Source of the DNA: Monosiga brevicollis MX1
Taxonomy: Eukaryota; Opisthokonta; Choanoflagellata; Craspedida; Salpingoecidae
Direction: 5' to 3'
Assembly: GCF_000002865.3 (NCBI RefSeq)
Contig: NW_001865067.1
Location: 464,017-479,530 of the forward strand
DNA: 15,514 bases
The notes beneath the pieces are model-generated. The model worked only from the letters and a program-made list of their open reading frames with translations. It had not been told where the DNA came from and ran no database searches. This document shows, piece after piece, positions 7,901 through 15,514 of the stretch. Both the position numbers and the translations under genes were made by a program. Within the stretch, counting starts at the first letter, position 1, and each line of letters opens with the position of its first letter.

Positions 7901-9982
7901 CTTTGCAGCCAACACAAGCGGTGACGTGCTGGATCGCCTCAGAGCAGCGCACGAGCAGCTCGTGGCCATGCAAAGCAACGAGGCAGAGTTGGAGCAGCTA
8001 CAGGACGTTCATCTACATGCAGGGTTGAGTCACGTTTCCAAGATTGTGCGTCAGCATCCCCGGTTACGCGCAGCTCTCCTGGCAAGTCAGCAACATATCC
8101 ATACCCTCAAGGAGCAAGTGACGGACCTCAAGCAGGCACTTGACATGCAACGTCAGACAGCAAAGAGCTCCATTCAAGTTCTTGAGGTAAATCTCGCACT
8201 TCTCTGCTTCATGTCCTGTCTGCACCTGCACCTTGGACTTGCCTTCACCCGGTCTGTGCCCCTACTTCCAGCATGGTCTGACCAGCGAGGCAAACGAAAA
8301 GTGGTCCATCCTCAAGTCGCACATTGACACGCAAAGCGAGGCGCTTGCTTCTCTGATTGAGAGCACGGCCAGTATCAAGGCCAAACTTAATGCAACTCGT
8401 GCACGCAACAAAGAAATGAGTCTGGAGCTCGAGCGGGTGGGTAATGGCCTTGCTGCCGAGCTCAGTTGCGGGCGTTGCAAGCCTTGACTTGCCTGCTGGC
8501 CGACACACCCGTGCTCATGTGGGATTTGCTATCTGTGGCCTATAGTTTCAAAACATGACGGATGTGGATGTGGACATGCTGCTGCTGGCACGTCAGCATT
8601 ACATGGAGCTCTGCCGTAAGGGCATGGTGGTTCTGCAGCAGTTTAATAGCGTGGCCACCACCTTGGTCTCTGGCAGCTCAAGTGGTATGACCCGACTGAA
8701 CTGTTTTCTTGCTTTCTCCCTCCCCGTGGTTTTCATGTTTGTCGCAAGCGCAACTCTATCCCGAACCCCAACCCCACCATCGTGGTTTGATTGTCGCGGC
8801 TCCTTAGACGTCCAAGTGCCGGTCACAGCGCTGCGCCGCATTCTGAAAGGCATCTTTGAATTTGAGCAACTTTTGGTGCAAATGCACGTGGATGAGGCGG
8901 ACGCTGAATTGGAAGCGCGACCGACAATGACGGAGGCTGAAGCCGTGCCCGACAAACTTGAAGGAATGCCGACACCATCGGCCATCCCTGCGCATCTGGT
9001 CAGCCGTGATTCAGCGTCGCTGTTCAACGCAGAAGCAGAGGATGCAGACGGTCCTGGCCGAGCCCGCAACCAGAGCATTTACAGCTTGGCCCAGTCCCCA
9101 TCACCGTCGCGGGCCATCATGTTTGCTGCGGCACGCTCAAGCCACGAAAACCTTGTTGCTGATGTAGCAAATTGCCAGCGCACGACCACCCCATCCCGGC
9201 GCTCCTCGGCAGGCGATGACTGCGGTGACAGGCTCATTGCTTTGCAATATAACCAGAAGCGGCAACCATCTTTTCACGAGCGCTTGCACATGCCGTCCAA
9301 CTCGGACGAGGGCACCACTGGGGCTGTGGCAGAGGCAGCTGGCTCAGTACCGGGCCGCCGGCGAAGCTCGGACTTGGAAAGTCGGTCAGATTGGGTTTCC
9401 CCCGTACCCATGGCCATGTCTTCCAGCGATCTCGGCTCGCGGCCTAGCACACGCCATACTTCACGTCGTGGGTCACGGTCATTTATGGACAGCACCCCGC
9501 GGCGCAAGCGCTCTTCCATCGGCGTTCACTTCATGGATGATGATCTGGATGAGTTTAGCGATCATTTCAAGCTTCTCCAAAGCCTTGGTGGCTCTTCATC
9601 GCGCCCCATCTGGAGTCAGTTGGAGCCGCTTATTGCGGAGAGCGATGGTCGGCCGTCCGTGGATCTGGATTTGATGGCGAGCCAGGACAATGCGAATGGA
9701 AATGATCACAACGCCAAGACGCTGGATACGCCAGACTTCGCGGATGGCACGGTTGTGAATGCGTCACAGCTTGATGATGGACTCCCTTTTAATATTCTCA
9801 CGGCTGAGGATGCCTTGCGCATGGTGGATGAAACACGCCTCGGCATTGCGCCGCGCAAGGAGCATGCACCCAGCTCTGTACATGAGCAGGTTCTGGCCAC
9901 TCTGGATGACAGTGAGTGCCTGGACATGACGGGCATCACGGTCGAGGAGCTACGCGAGCTAACGGACACCGTCACTGTTTGA
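4971..9982 (+). CDS. Large Ser/Arg-rich coiled-coil protein (~15 exons, ~1162 aa)
   Basis: Proposed exons: 4971-5157, 5242-5459, 5575-5971, 6092-6143, 6260-6295, 6404-6440, 6567-6877, 6985-7163, 7279-7402, 7546-7562, 7644-7817, 7909-8186, 8272-8436, 8546-8684, 8808-9982. All junctions are GT-AG with matching phase, and the total is divisible by 3. The start is fixed by an in-frame TAG at 4950-4952; the stop is TGA 9980-9982. The least certain parts are 6092-6566 (three small exons) and the 17-nt exon at 7546-7562, where an alternative acceptor at 7449 would make a longer exon. The first intron (84 nt) could be retained in frame. The N-terminal ~310 residues are disordered, with many RRxS motifs. 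Heptad-like helices occupy about 413-472 (MVKMLKHEKMATELAHSNRL), 580-670 and 671-725. A second disordered RRxS-rich region follows, with an acidic C-terminus. I see no catalytic domain or membrane segment. It is probably a phosphorylated scaffold or cytoskeletal protein; the family is unknown. Confidence 0.7.
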
Positions 9983-10257
9983 GAGATGTCAAAGGGAGAA
10001 GATGGGTGGTGTGAGGCGCTCTACTGTTGTTGGAGCAACGAGGACATTATTCTATTCAAGAGACATTGAATCTTTTTTCTTTTTGTGGTGAGGCGATGTT
10101 GACATGGAGGGAGGGCTTTGCGCCACGCCAAATTGAGGCAAATAGTTTACCTTCCTCTCCAGCTGCAACATCGACACGAGAGAATACCAAACGGATCGAT
10201 TAATAAGTGTCGCGACATTCAAGATTATATTCATTTGGGCGAGGAAAGCCATCCGAA
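9983..10257. other. Convergent 3' intergenic gap
   Basis: The 275 bp between the stop of the plus-strand large gene and the stop of the minus-strand aprataxin gene must hold both 3' UTRs and polyadenylation sites. I see no canonical AATAAA on either strand at the expected distance. A GAATATAA on the minus strand near 10227 is a possible variant signal for aprataxin. Confidence 0.5.
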
Positions 10258-12526
10258 TCAGGTCGTGCTTTGATGGGAAAGGAGATGTTGTTTGAGGTCG
10301 GGCATGGTCCTGGGAGTGTAAGGGCAGAGGTGACAACGCAATGGGCTCTTCAGAAGAGCCTCGTAACTGTGCAGCACCAGCAGCAGCAGGCAGGGCAACG
10401 AAAGAATTGAGTCTGCAGGCTGCAGTTGAGGCGTAGGCGCCACCAAACTTACTGTGCACGGTCAAATTGGATGTGGCCACGCTCATTGAGGCGGTTGTAC
10501 ACGTCTGAGGTTGCATGGTCGAGAAAGGCCGAGATTTTGTGAGAAACGCTATAGAACAACCGCCCTTCCCCCCCCCCCCCCCCAAAAAAAAAAAAAAAAA
10601 AAAAAAAAAAAGAATATACAAAACAAAACAGGCCTTGCTCAGGCTTTGCGCTTACCTTGGGGAGACACGAAAAAGTCTGTGGTGAACGAGTTCCAATGCT
10701 TTTTGTTTTTCAAACCCTCAGCCTCGAAGTCATTGGAGATGAGGTGAAGGTGGACTTGGCTGTTGTCATGGCAGTGGTAGACAGCGCATGTGGGAGGTGA
10801 GGGGTCAGCACAGTAAGCTACAAGAGGACAGTGGCGACGCAGGTGCTGGCGTACTGCATCGAAGGCACGGCATGAAAGCCCATTCGAAAAGAGAGTCGCG
10901 CGCCCGCTCCTTTTTGCCGCTTTTCTTGTCGGCGGCGCAGCTGCATTATTTTACGGCACCCCATGGCCGCAAGATGCTAAGCAGCACAAGTTCAAGGAGC
11001 GGCAGCATGGAGGTGTGAGCCACTCGCCTCATCTTGATCGCTGCACTTGAGCAGCAGGGCCATCCAAACCTTAATGATGTGCGCTTGCGACGCAGCAAGC
11101 ACGCCGAGATCGCGAAGTTCTGTTTTGGGTAGAATGAGATAATGGTGTCTTGCCTATGCAATGAAGCGGGGCCGGAAAGCGGGCGCGGTCAGCTGCGAGC
11201 TCTTGTTGTTGTTGTTTGAATGGCTTTGACCACTCACTTTTGGAAACTTGTCAGGAATTAGAATACAGTGTTCGTCCTCGTGAACGATGAGGTCACGGTG
11301 GCGATCCGGGTGGCGAACCAAGTCGGAAAGGGCGCTTTGCCAGCCGCCCCGGGCGTGTCGAGACGGTTTGGTCTCACTTGACCTAATAGAGCAACGGGCC
11401 GAGCGCAAGAACGCGACGTTCTGGTGGTGAGGATCATGGGTTGAGCCACGGTGATTTGTGGTGGTATATGCGCCGGCGTGTCAAAGCAAGCAGCGTCTGT
11501 GAAGACGGCAAGACAGCCCGATTCGCCTCGGCGGGTGCCAGACGCCACAACACCGGTACGTGGCGCGACTGCAGGCGACATACGTTTGGGATTTGGCAGG
11601 GCTGGGTCGACGGGCATCACTCTGCATGAGCTGTGACAGAAATGACTTTGTGGGTGTCGGGCGCGCCGGGTCGGTGCTATCGTCCAGAGTCATTGGCACT
11701 TGAGGGTCGGGCAAGGGTAGGTGGAGGTCAGGGGAGGCTAGGTTGTCCATGGCGTGGTGGGGTTTGCCTCTAGCTGAGGCGGAGTCGTCGCTGGTGGGGT
11801 CGTGTGCTTCGGGGGTTGAGGGGATGCGCTGGGCACTGGTAATCAAGCTAGGGTGTAGCTCAGGGCTCAGGCTTGGGTCCTGCTTCTGGGGCTGGGAGGA
11901 GTCAAGTGTGCTACCATCGGGGGTGATGAAGGCAGGTTCTGAGTTGTGTTGCCTATCACAGCAGGTCAACCTTGGTATGTGAGTTTGACCAACTCTGCGT
12001 GTACTATCATGCAGATTGAGAGCGCGTCTCAAGGGTCACACACGTTGGCAGATGAACGGCAAATGCCGTCACGTCTGGATCTTCGTAAAGAAAATAAAAG
12101 ATATCACCCGAGTGAAGCTCGATGGTGTGACCTAACAACAATGAACAGGCGTGTGAGGGGCTCTGCCGTCAACGCGGGCTGGCGGGGCCAATGCATGCAC
12201 TGGCAATCAGCTCAGTCACCTTGAGGTAAGGCATGCAGGGCGCGATCCCCGGTCGCTGTACTGATGGCACGGCAAAAGCCACAGGGGCGATGGCCCACTG
12301 TTGTGACACGCAGGGAAGGGGGCTCGAGATGAACCTCAAATCTGGCCTGCTGGCGCGAACACCGCCGCAGGGTCAACCTACGCCCCCAAGCAAAGCGCCG
12401 CAACACAAGCACCAAGACGCTGTTACGCGCAGTGTGTAGACAAGGGCCACACGCACGCACGCGCGCGTACGGAACAAGCGTCGAAGCCACAAAAAAAGAG
12501 CGCAGAGACCTCGAGAGCTCAGGAGT

Positions 12527-12583
<57 letters not shown>

Positions 12584-12647
12584 AGAGAGAGAGAGAGAGA
12601 GAAAGAGAAAGAGAAAGAGAGAGAGAGAGAGAGAGCTCAAGAGCTCA

Positions 12648-12681
<34 letters not shown>

Positions 12682-12925
12682 AAAAAAAAAACCTCACTTG
12701 AAAAAAAAAAAAAAAGATGTTTCAGGTCAGAGAGAGAGACGATGAAGCTTATAGCAGCAAGGAAGCGCGAGTTGGTTGGCACAACGGAATGGGGGATCGG
12801 GCGTACTCTGTGTCGTTGCCGCGGCCCAGGAGTGCAGGGTTTTGGGTGGCAGTGAGGGTTATCACCACGGGGGCGCCACTGGGTGTGACACGGGTCAACT
12901 TGGCCAAGGGGCTGTCCGCAGCCAT
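10258..12925 (-). CDS. APTX: Aprataxin (FHA-HIT-C2H2), DNA 5'-AMP hydrolase
   Basis: Ten exons on the minus strand, with consistent phases and 457 codons: 12925-12807, 12377-12220, 12131-12044, 11952-11584, 11382-11238, 11153-11070, 10940-10855, 10759-10656, 10564-10453, 10366-10258. Aprataxin removes AMP from abortive DNA-ligase intermediates in the nucleus. The FHA domain (~1-120) has GRG at 34-36 and CSRQQ at 46-50, the family's phosphopeptide-binding residues. In animals this domain binds CK2-phosphorylated XRCC1/XRCC4. A low-complexity linker (~120-255) follows. The HIT domain (~256-385) shows [33 protein letters not shown] (probable nucleophile H353) and [10 protein letters not shown]. 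The C-terminal zinc finger is C433-x2-C436-x12-H449-x3-H453. The first His of the HIT triad is Gln. Uncertain points are the exon 6/7 junction (an alternative donor at 11023 pairs with a later acceptor) and the exon 9 acceptor beside a homopolymer. I am sure of the family and less sure of individual junctions. Confidence 0.92.
10568..10611. repeat. C16/A28 homopolymer block in APTX intron 8
   Basis: Sixteen C followed by 28 A on the plus strand. In the aprataxin transcript this reads as a long U run and then a G run, ending immediately before the inferred exon 9 acceptor at 10565. The U run could serve as the polypyrimidine tract. Lengths of such runs are error-prone in assemblies. Confidence 0.9.
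12526..12715. repeat. (GA)n microsatellite with A-runs, in APTX intron 1
   Basis: A nearly pure purine tract runs from about 12526 to 12691. It consists of GA dinucleotides with GAAA variants, interrupted by GAGCTCAAGAGCTCAAGAG near 12633-12651. Two runs of about 15 A follow (to 12691 and 12701-12715). In the aprataxin transcript this is a long CU-rich stretch inside the 429-nt first intron (12806-12378), the longest intron of the gene. Confidence 0.95.
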
Positions 12926-13253
12926 GGCGCACAGACGGGAGCTTGCGTGGGGGGAGGATGGGGCGCTTTGGTCACCGCGCCGTCCGGATGATGCCGTTTT
13001 GGCCCGTGCGCCTCCCCTCTCGGGCACCACAGAATTGATCCCACATCGGCCCGCCTCTTCCAACTCGCAACAAGTGGTGGTGGCACGCTCAAGTGCCCGA
13101 CAACTCGCAAAAAAGGAGCCACAGGGATGCATACATGCAAGCGACTATAAGGATATTATTATCGGTTTATCGGTTTATCGTTTTTACTGATTTATCGATT
13201 TATTACAGTCAAAGTGTAACAAAAGTGTGACTCACCGCTGGCGTTCCAAGCTG

Positions 13254-13318
<65 letters not shown>

Positions 13319-13708
13319 CTATCTTTGGCGTTGGTATCGACTGGTGTTGCTCCAGACTCAAATCTCTTCTGGGATGAGGGATCACATCAACATCTCTGGT
13401 TTTTCATTGATTCTCTTGTACTGTTTGAACTCTTAGCAGTTTGGCTATCAACCTCTCTCTGCTCGCTCGCTCGCGTTTCAATTTTTTTTTTTTTTTGCAA
13501 GTCGACGGTACAGGGGCATTCATTGATTGGACGGCGGACGGATAGCGCACGTTATCGAGGCCATTGGGAGGTCATTAGCACAAAGGTCGGTGGAAAGACG
13601 CGACACACTGCCTGCTGGTTGCGCTCTTATTCGTTCTGGTCCGTGGTTCAACTCATGAGCATGGTCTTGCGGTCCGGTTCGACAGCGTTCGAGCAAGCAC
13701 CTTTGAAA
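12926..13708. promoter_or_regulatory. Shared divergent promoter region, APTX / synaptogyrin
   Basis: The two start codons point away from each other across 783 bp, so both 5' UTRs and promoters should lie here. The region contains TATAA at 13146-13150, tandem GGTTTATC-like units at about 13163-13200, the (GT)n repeat at 13256-13316, and a run of about 15 T near 13482-13496. I cannot assign a transcription start. That it acts as a bidirectional promoter is inferred only from the gene arrangement. Confidence 0.4.
13256..13316. repeat. (GT)~30 microsatellite
   Basis: An uninterrupted GT dinucleotide repeat of 61 nt lies between the aprataxin and synaptogyrin start codons. The translated Cys-Val runs across it are artefacts of the repeat. 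Confidence 0.98.
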
Positions 13709-14817
13709 ATGACCGACGTGGTAGCATTTTTGGGCAAGCCCGCGACCATCTTGCGCATCGTGGAGCTGGTTGGTGACTCAAACACACGCTGTTTTGCAAC
13801 TGCTCAGCTGTTGGCACTCAAGCCGTGAGAATGGTGTCGCCATGAATGCTACTTCTCACATGACGCCCTGCGTGTTCAATAGATTTTTGCCATTATTGTG
13901 TTTGGAACATTGGCCGACAATGGCACCATCAAGTTGGGTGACAAGGAGGGCAGCATCTTCAACAACAAAATGCCACCTCTCAACTTTGGCATTGCCATTG
14001 GCGTGCTCGGGTTTTTGGATGCCACCGCCTGGCTTTGCGTCAGTTTCCTGCACCACACCTCGGGTCTCCTCAAGCCTTACAAGCCCACCGTCAACTACGT
14101 GCGCATCGGCCTCGACTTCTTCTTGTACGCGCCTGCTTCCATGTCTTGCGCCTGGCATCTCTTGGAAAGGTTTCTCTTCCACCCGCATGCCTCATCTGAT
14201 GTTGTTGGTCTCTTTTGCTTGTCTGGCTCCCAGCTCGTTGATGTTTATGATTGCTGGCGCGGCTCTGGCGGCACAGTGGAACAAAGTTAGCTCTGATGCC
14301 AAGGACGCGATTGGCAGCAAGTACCTCAATGCGGCTCGCACCGCCATTGCCTTTAGCTTTTTCCTGTGGCTCCTCTACGTAAGTAGCCATCGTACCGGGC
14401 GCTTTTGGTTGATGGTATCGTCTCCTTGTGGCTTTTACAAGAACGAAATAAAAGATAACATCAGCAGCAAGATCTCGTGGGGGGCCGAGCGGGCCGACTC
14501 GTACGACGAGAACCTGCTAGGCATCAAGACTTTGCTCATGATCATGCCTGACTGGGTGGTTTGTTGTGTTGTGAGTAGATTGCCTCGGCATACTTCAGCT
14601 ACACGGAGCTTTCCGAGCCAGAGGAGGATTACGGTACGCGGCAAACTCTTGTCACCACAATACGTGTCCCTGACTTGCAGGACCTTGCCTCATGCTCGTG
14701 CTGGTTGGGTGCGCAGACTATGTCGGTGCGGCCGAGCCTGCTGACGAATCGTTTGCCTACAACGAGATGGAGGATCCCGACAATCACCCCGTTCAACCCA
14801 CAATGCAAAGCTATTAA
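13709..14817 (+). CDS. SYNGR: Synaptogyrin-like four-pass vesicle membrane protein
   Basis: Five exons: 13709-13768, 13883-14124, 14234-14378, 14579-14633, 14717-14817; stop TAA 14815-14817; 200 codons, all phases matching. Synaptogyrins are MARVEL-fold proteins of secretory and synaptic-type vesicles. The N-terminus (VVAFLGKPATILRIVEL) matches the family's cytosolic entry. Membrane segments lie at about 14-32 (IFAIIVFGTLA), 54-76 (NFGIAIGVLGFLDATAWLC), 95-116 (IGLDFF...AALAAQW) and 135-157 (AARTAIAFSFF, the most family-specific block). The length fits animal synaptogyrins. The donor at 14125 was preferred over 14170 because it gives TM3 the family's spacing from IG to QW (22 residues). The acceptor at 14716 was preferred over an in-frame one at 14680, which would add a hydrophobic stretch to the cytosolic tail. 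The tail is acidic and Tyr-containing (EEDYDYV, AYNEMEDPD, ends MQSY). The luminal cysteines that I recall from vertebrate members are missing from loop 1. Confidence 0.88.
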
Positions 14818-15514
14818 GCGCGGTGATCAGGGATCAGTGATCTTTGCCATGCTGCTCTGGGCATGCGTTGCTTCTTCAGGAGGACTCGCGGTGCCTGGCA
14901 TGCCACAGTCTGTGCGATGCCCACGAAAATGACCATGAACGAGAGAATAAGCCTCTTTGGTTGTCCTCGAGGGCAAAGGCTTGATGGCCACTTTGATTGA
15001 TTTATGCCGGGAAAGCGGCTCAAGCGTCTTGCTCTCCGTACCTGCGTTGCTGACCTCGTCTGTTGATAGCAGTTTCAGTCCGGGACCCCACCCTTGGCGC
15101 TCTGCCCGTCTGTCTTTCGGCCCGGATAATTAATTTTTTTCCATACCCCAACAGCCCCAGGTCGTCCTCACGACCAGCCCAATTTTTTTGTCCTTTCATC
15201 CACCATGCACGAACCCCGAGCAACCCCCCCCACCCCCCCCCACCCCTACAGCTACAATCAAGAAAACTCAGCAGGCCACTAGCTACGCCTCTCCACCCCA
15301 ACTGCGTCGACACAACGACAGCCACCGGCCGAGGACTACCAACTGTTGAGCCACGTCGGGGAGCCAAAAAGCAAAAGCTAAGCACTTCAACCCAATGTGT
15401 TACAAAGAATACACTTTAACTCATTTAAAGTATAACAAAGTGTGCCATGGAATGTTACTTTAGAGGAGTATAGATGAGAACGAGAGATTGAGGACACAAA
15501 GGCAGAGGTGAACG
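14818..15514. other. Downstream region, no gene seen
   Basis: After the synaptogyrin stop there is only non-coding-looking sequence. It includes a C-rich tract at 15224-15246, short T runs near 15135 and 15183, and a small AT-rich hairpin at 15413-15431 (ACTTTAA/TTAAAGT, 5-nt loop). ORFs of 69-121 codons overlap on both strands without recognisable domains. The synaptogyrin 3' UTR must lie in the first part; no canonical AATAAA was found. Confidence 0.5.

Noticed and set aside
10052-10621. 189-codon minus ORF with a Phe/Gly run
   Set aside because: It crosses the C/A homopolymer in the wrong frame. The conserved aprataxin exon 9 uses another frame.
12432-12701. Plus ORF of Arg-Glu repeats, and the antisense Ser-Leu repeat ORF
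   Set aside because: Both are translations of the (GA)n tract inside aprataxin intron 1.
13256-13828. Plus ORF of 190 codons beginning with a Cys-Val run
   Set aside because: The start is the GT microsatellite. Only its end (from the ATG at 13709) is real coding, as synaptogyrin exon 1.
13770-14744. 324-codon plus ORF as a single-exon gene
   Set aside because: It is a chance fusion of synaptogyrin exon 3 with introns and out-of-frame exon sequence. The conserved family blocks require splicing between frames.
1-15514. CRISPR arrays, bacterial operons, insertion sequences
   Set aside because: Spliceosomal introns and eukaryotic families dominate. No regularly spaced short repeats or transposase genes were seen.

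Overview
The window looks like nuclear DNA of a unicellular holozoan, most likely a choanoflagellate such as Monosiga or a relative. Three lines of evidence support this. Two genes are cut by many short phase-consistent GT-AG introns (mostly 80-130 nt), and a third by at least a dozen. The base composition is moderately GC-rich, with scattered microsatellites. Two genes have animal-like homologues: an aprataxin with FHA, HIT and C2H2 domains, and a four-pass synaptogyrin. The species itself is inferred, not shown.

Layout from left to right. Positions 1-468 (minus) hold the 5' part of an unrecognised gene that runs off the left edge. Positions 469-2631 hold no confident gene; they carry a pair of diverged ~200-bp direct repeats, a chimeric fragment of the same repeat, and a nested hairpin inside a doubtful small ORF. 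Positions 2632-3408 (minus) are an apparently intronless orphan gene of 258 codons. Positions 3409-4970 are a divergent intergenic region with low-complexity tracts and a possible broken ORF. Positions 4971-9982 (plus) are a large gene of about 15 exons and ~1162 residues, with at least 14 Arg-Arg-x-Ser sites and a central coiled-coil region; its family is not recognised.

That gene converges (275 bp gap) on APTX, which lies on the minus strand at 12925-10258. I could rebuild APTX as ten exons with matching phases, giving 457 residues. Its first intron holds a ~165-nt GA/CT tract, and its eighth intron ends beside a C16/A28 homopolymer block. APTX is head-to-head with the synaptogyrin gene (plus, 13709-14817, five exons, 200 residues) across 783 bp containing a (GT)~30 repeat. 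Positions 14818-15514 hold no gene that I can support.

The genes do not form a pathway. Aprataxin repairs adenylated DNA ends in the nucleus, and synaptogyrin is a vesicle membrane protein. No previously undescribed multi-gene system is evident. The least explained loci are the RRxS-rich coiled-coil protein, the intronless orphan, the partial gene with an internal repeat, and the dispersed repeat family. All exon models come from reading splice sites, phase and homology by eye, with no transcript data.
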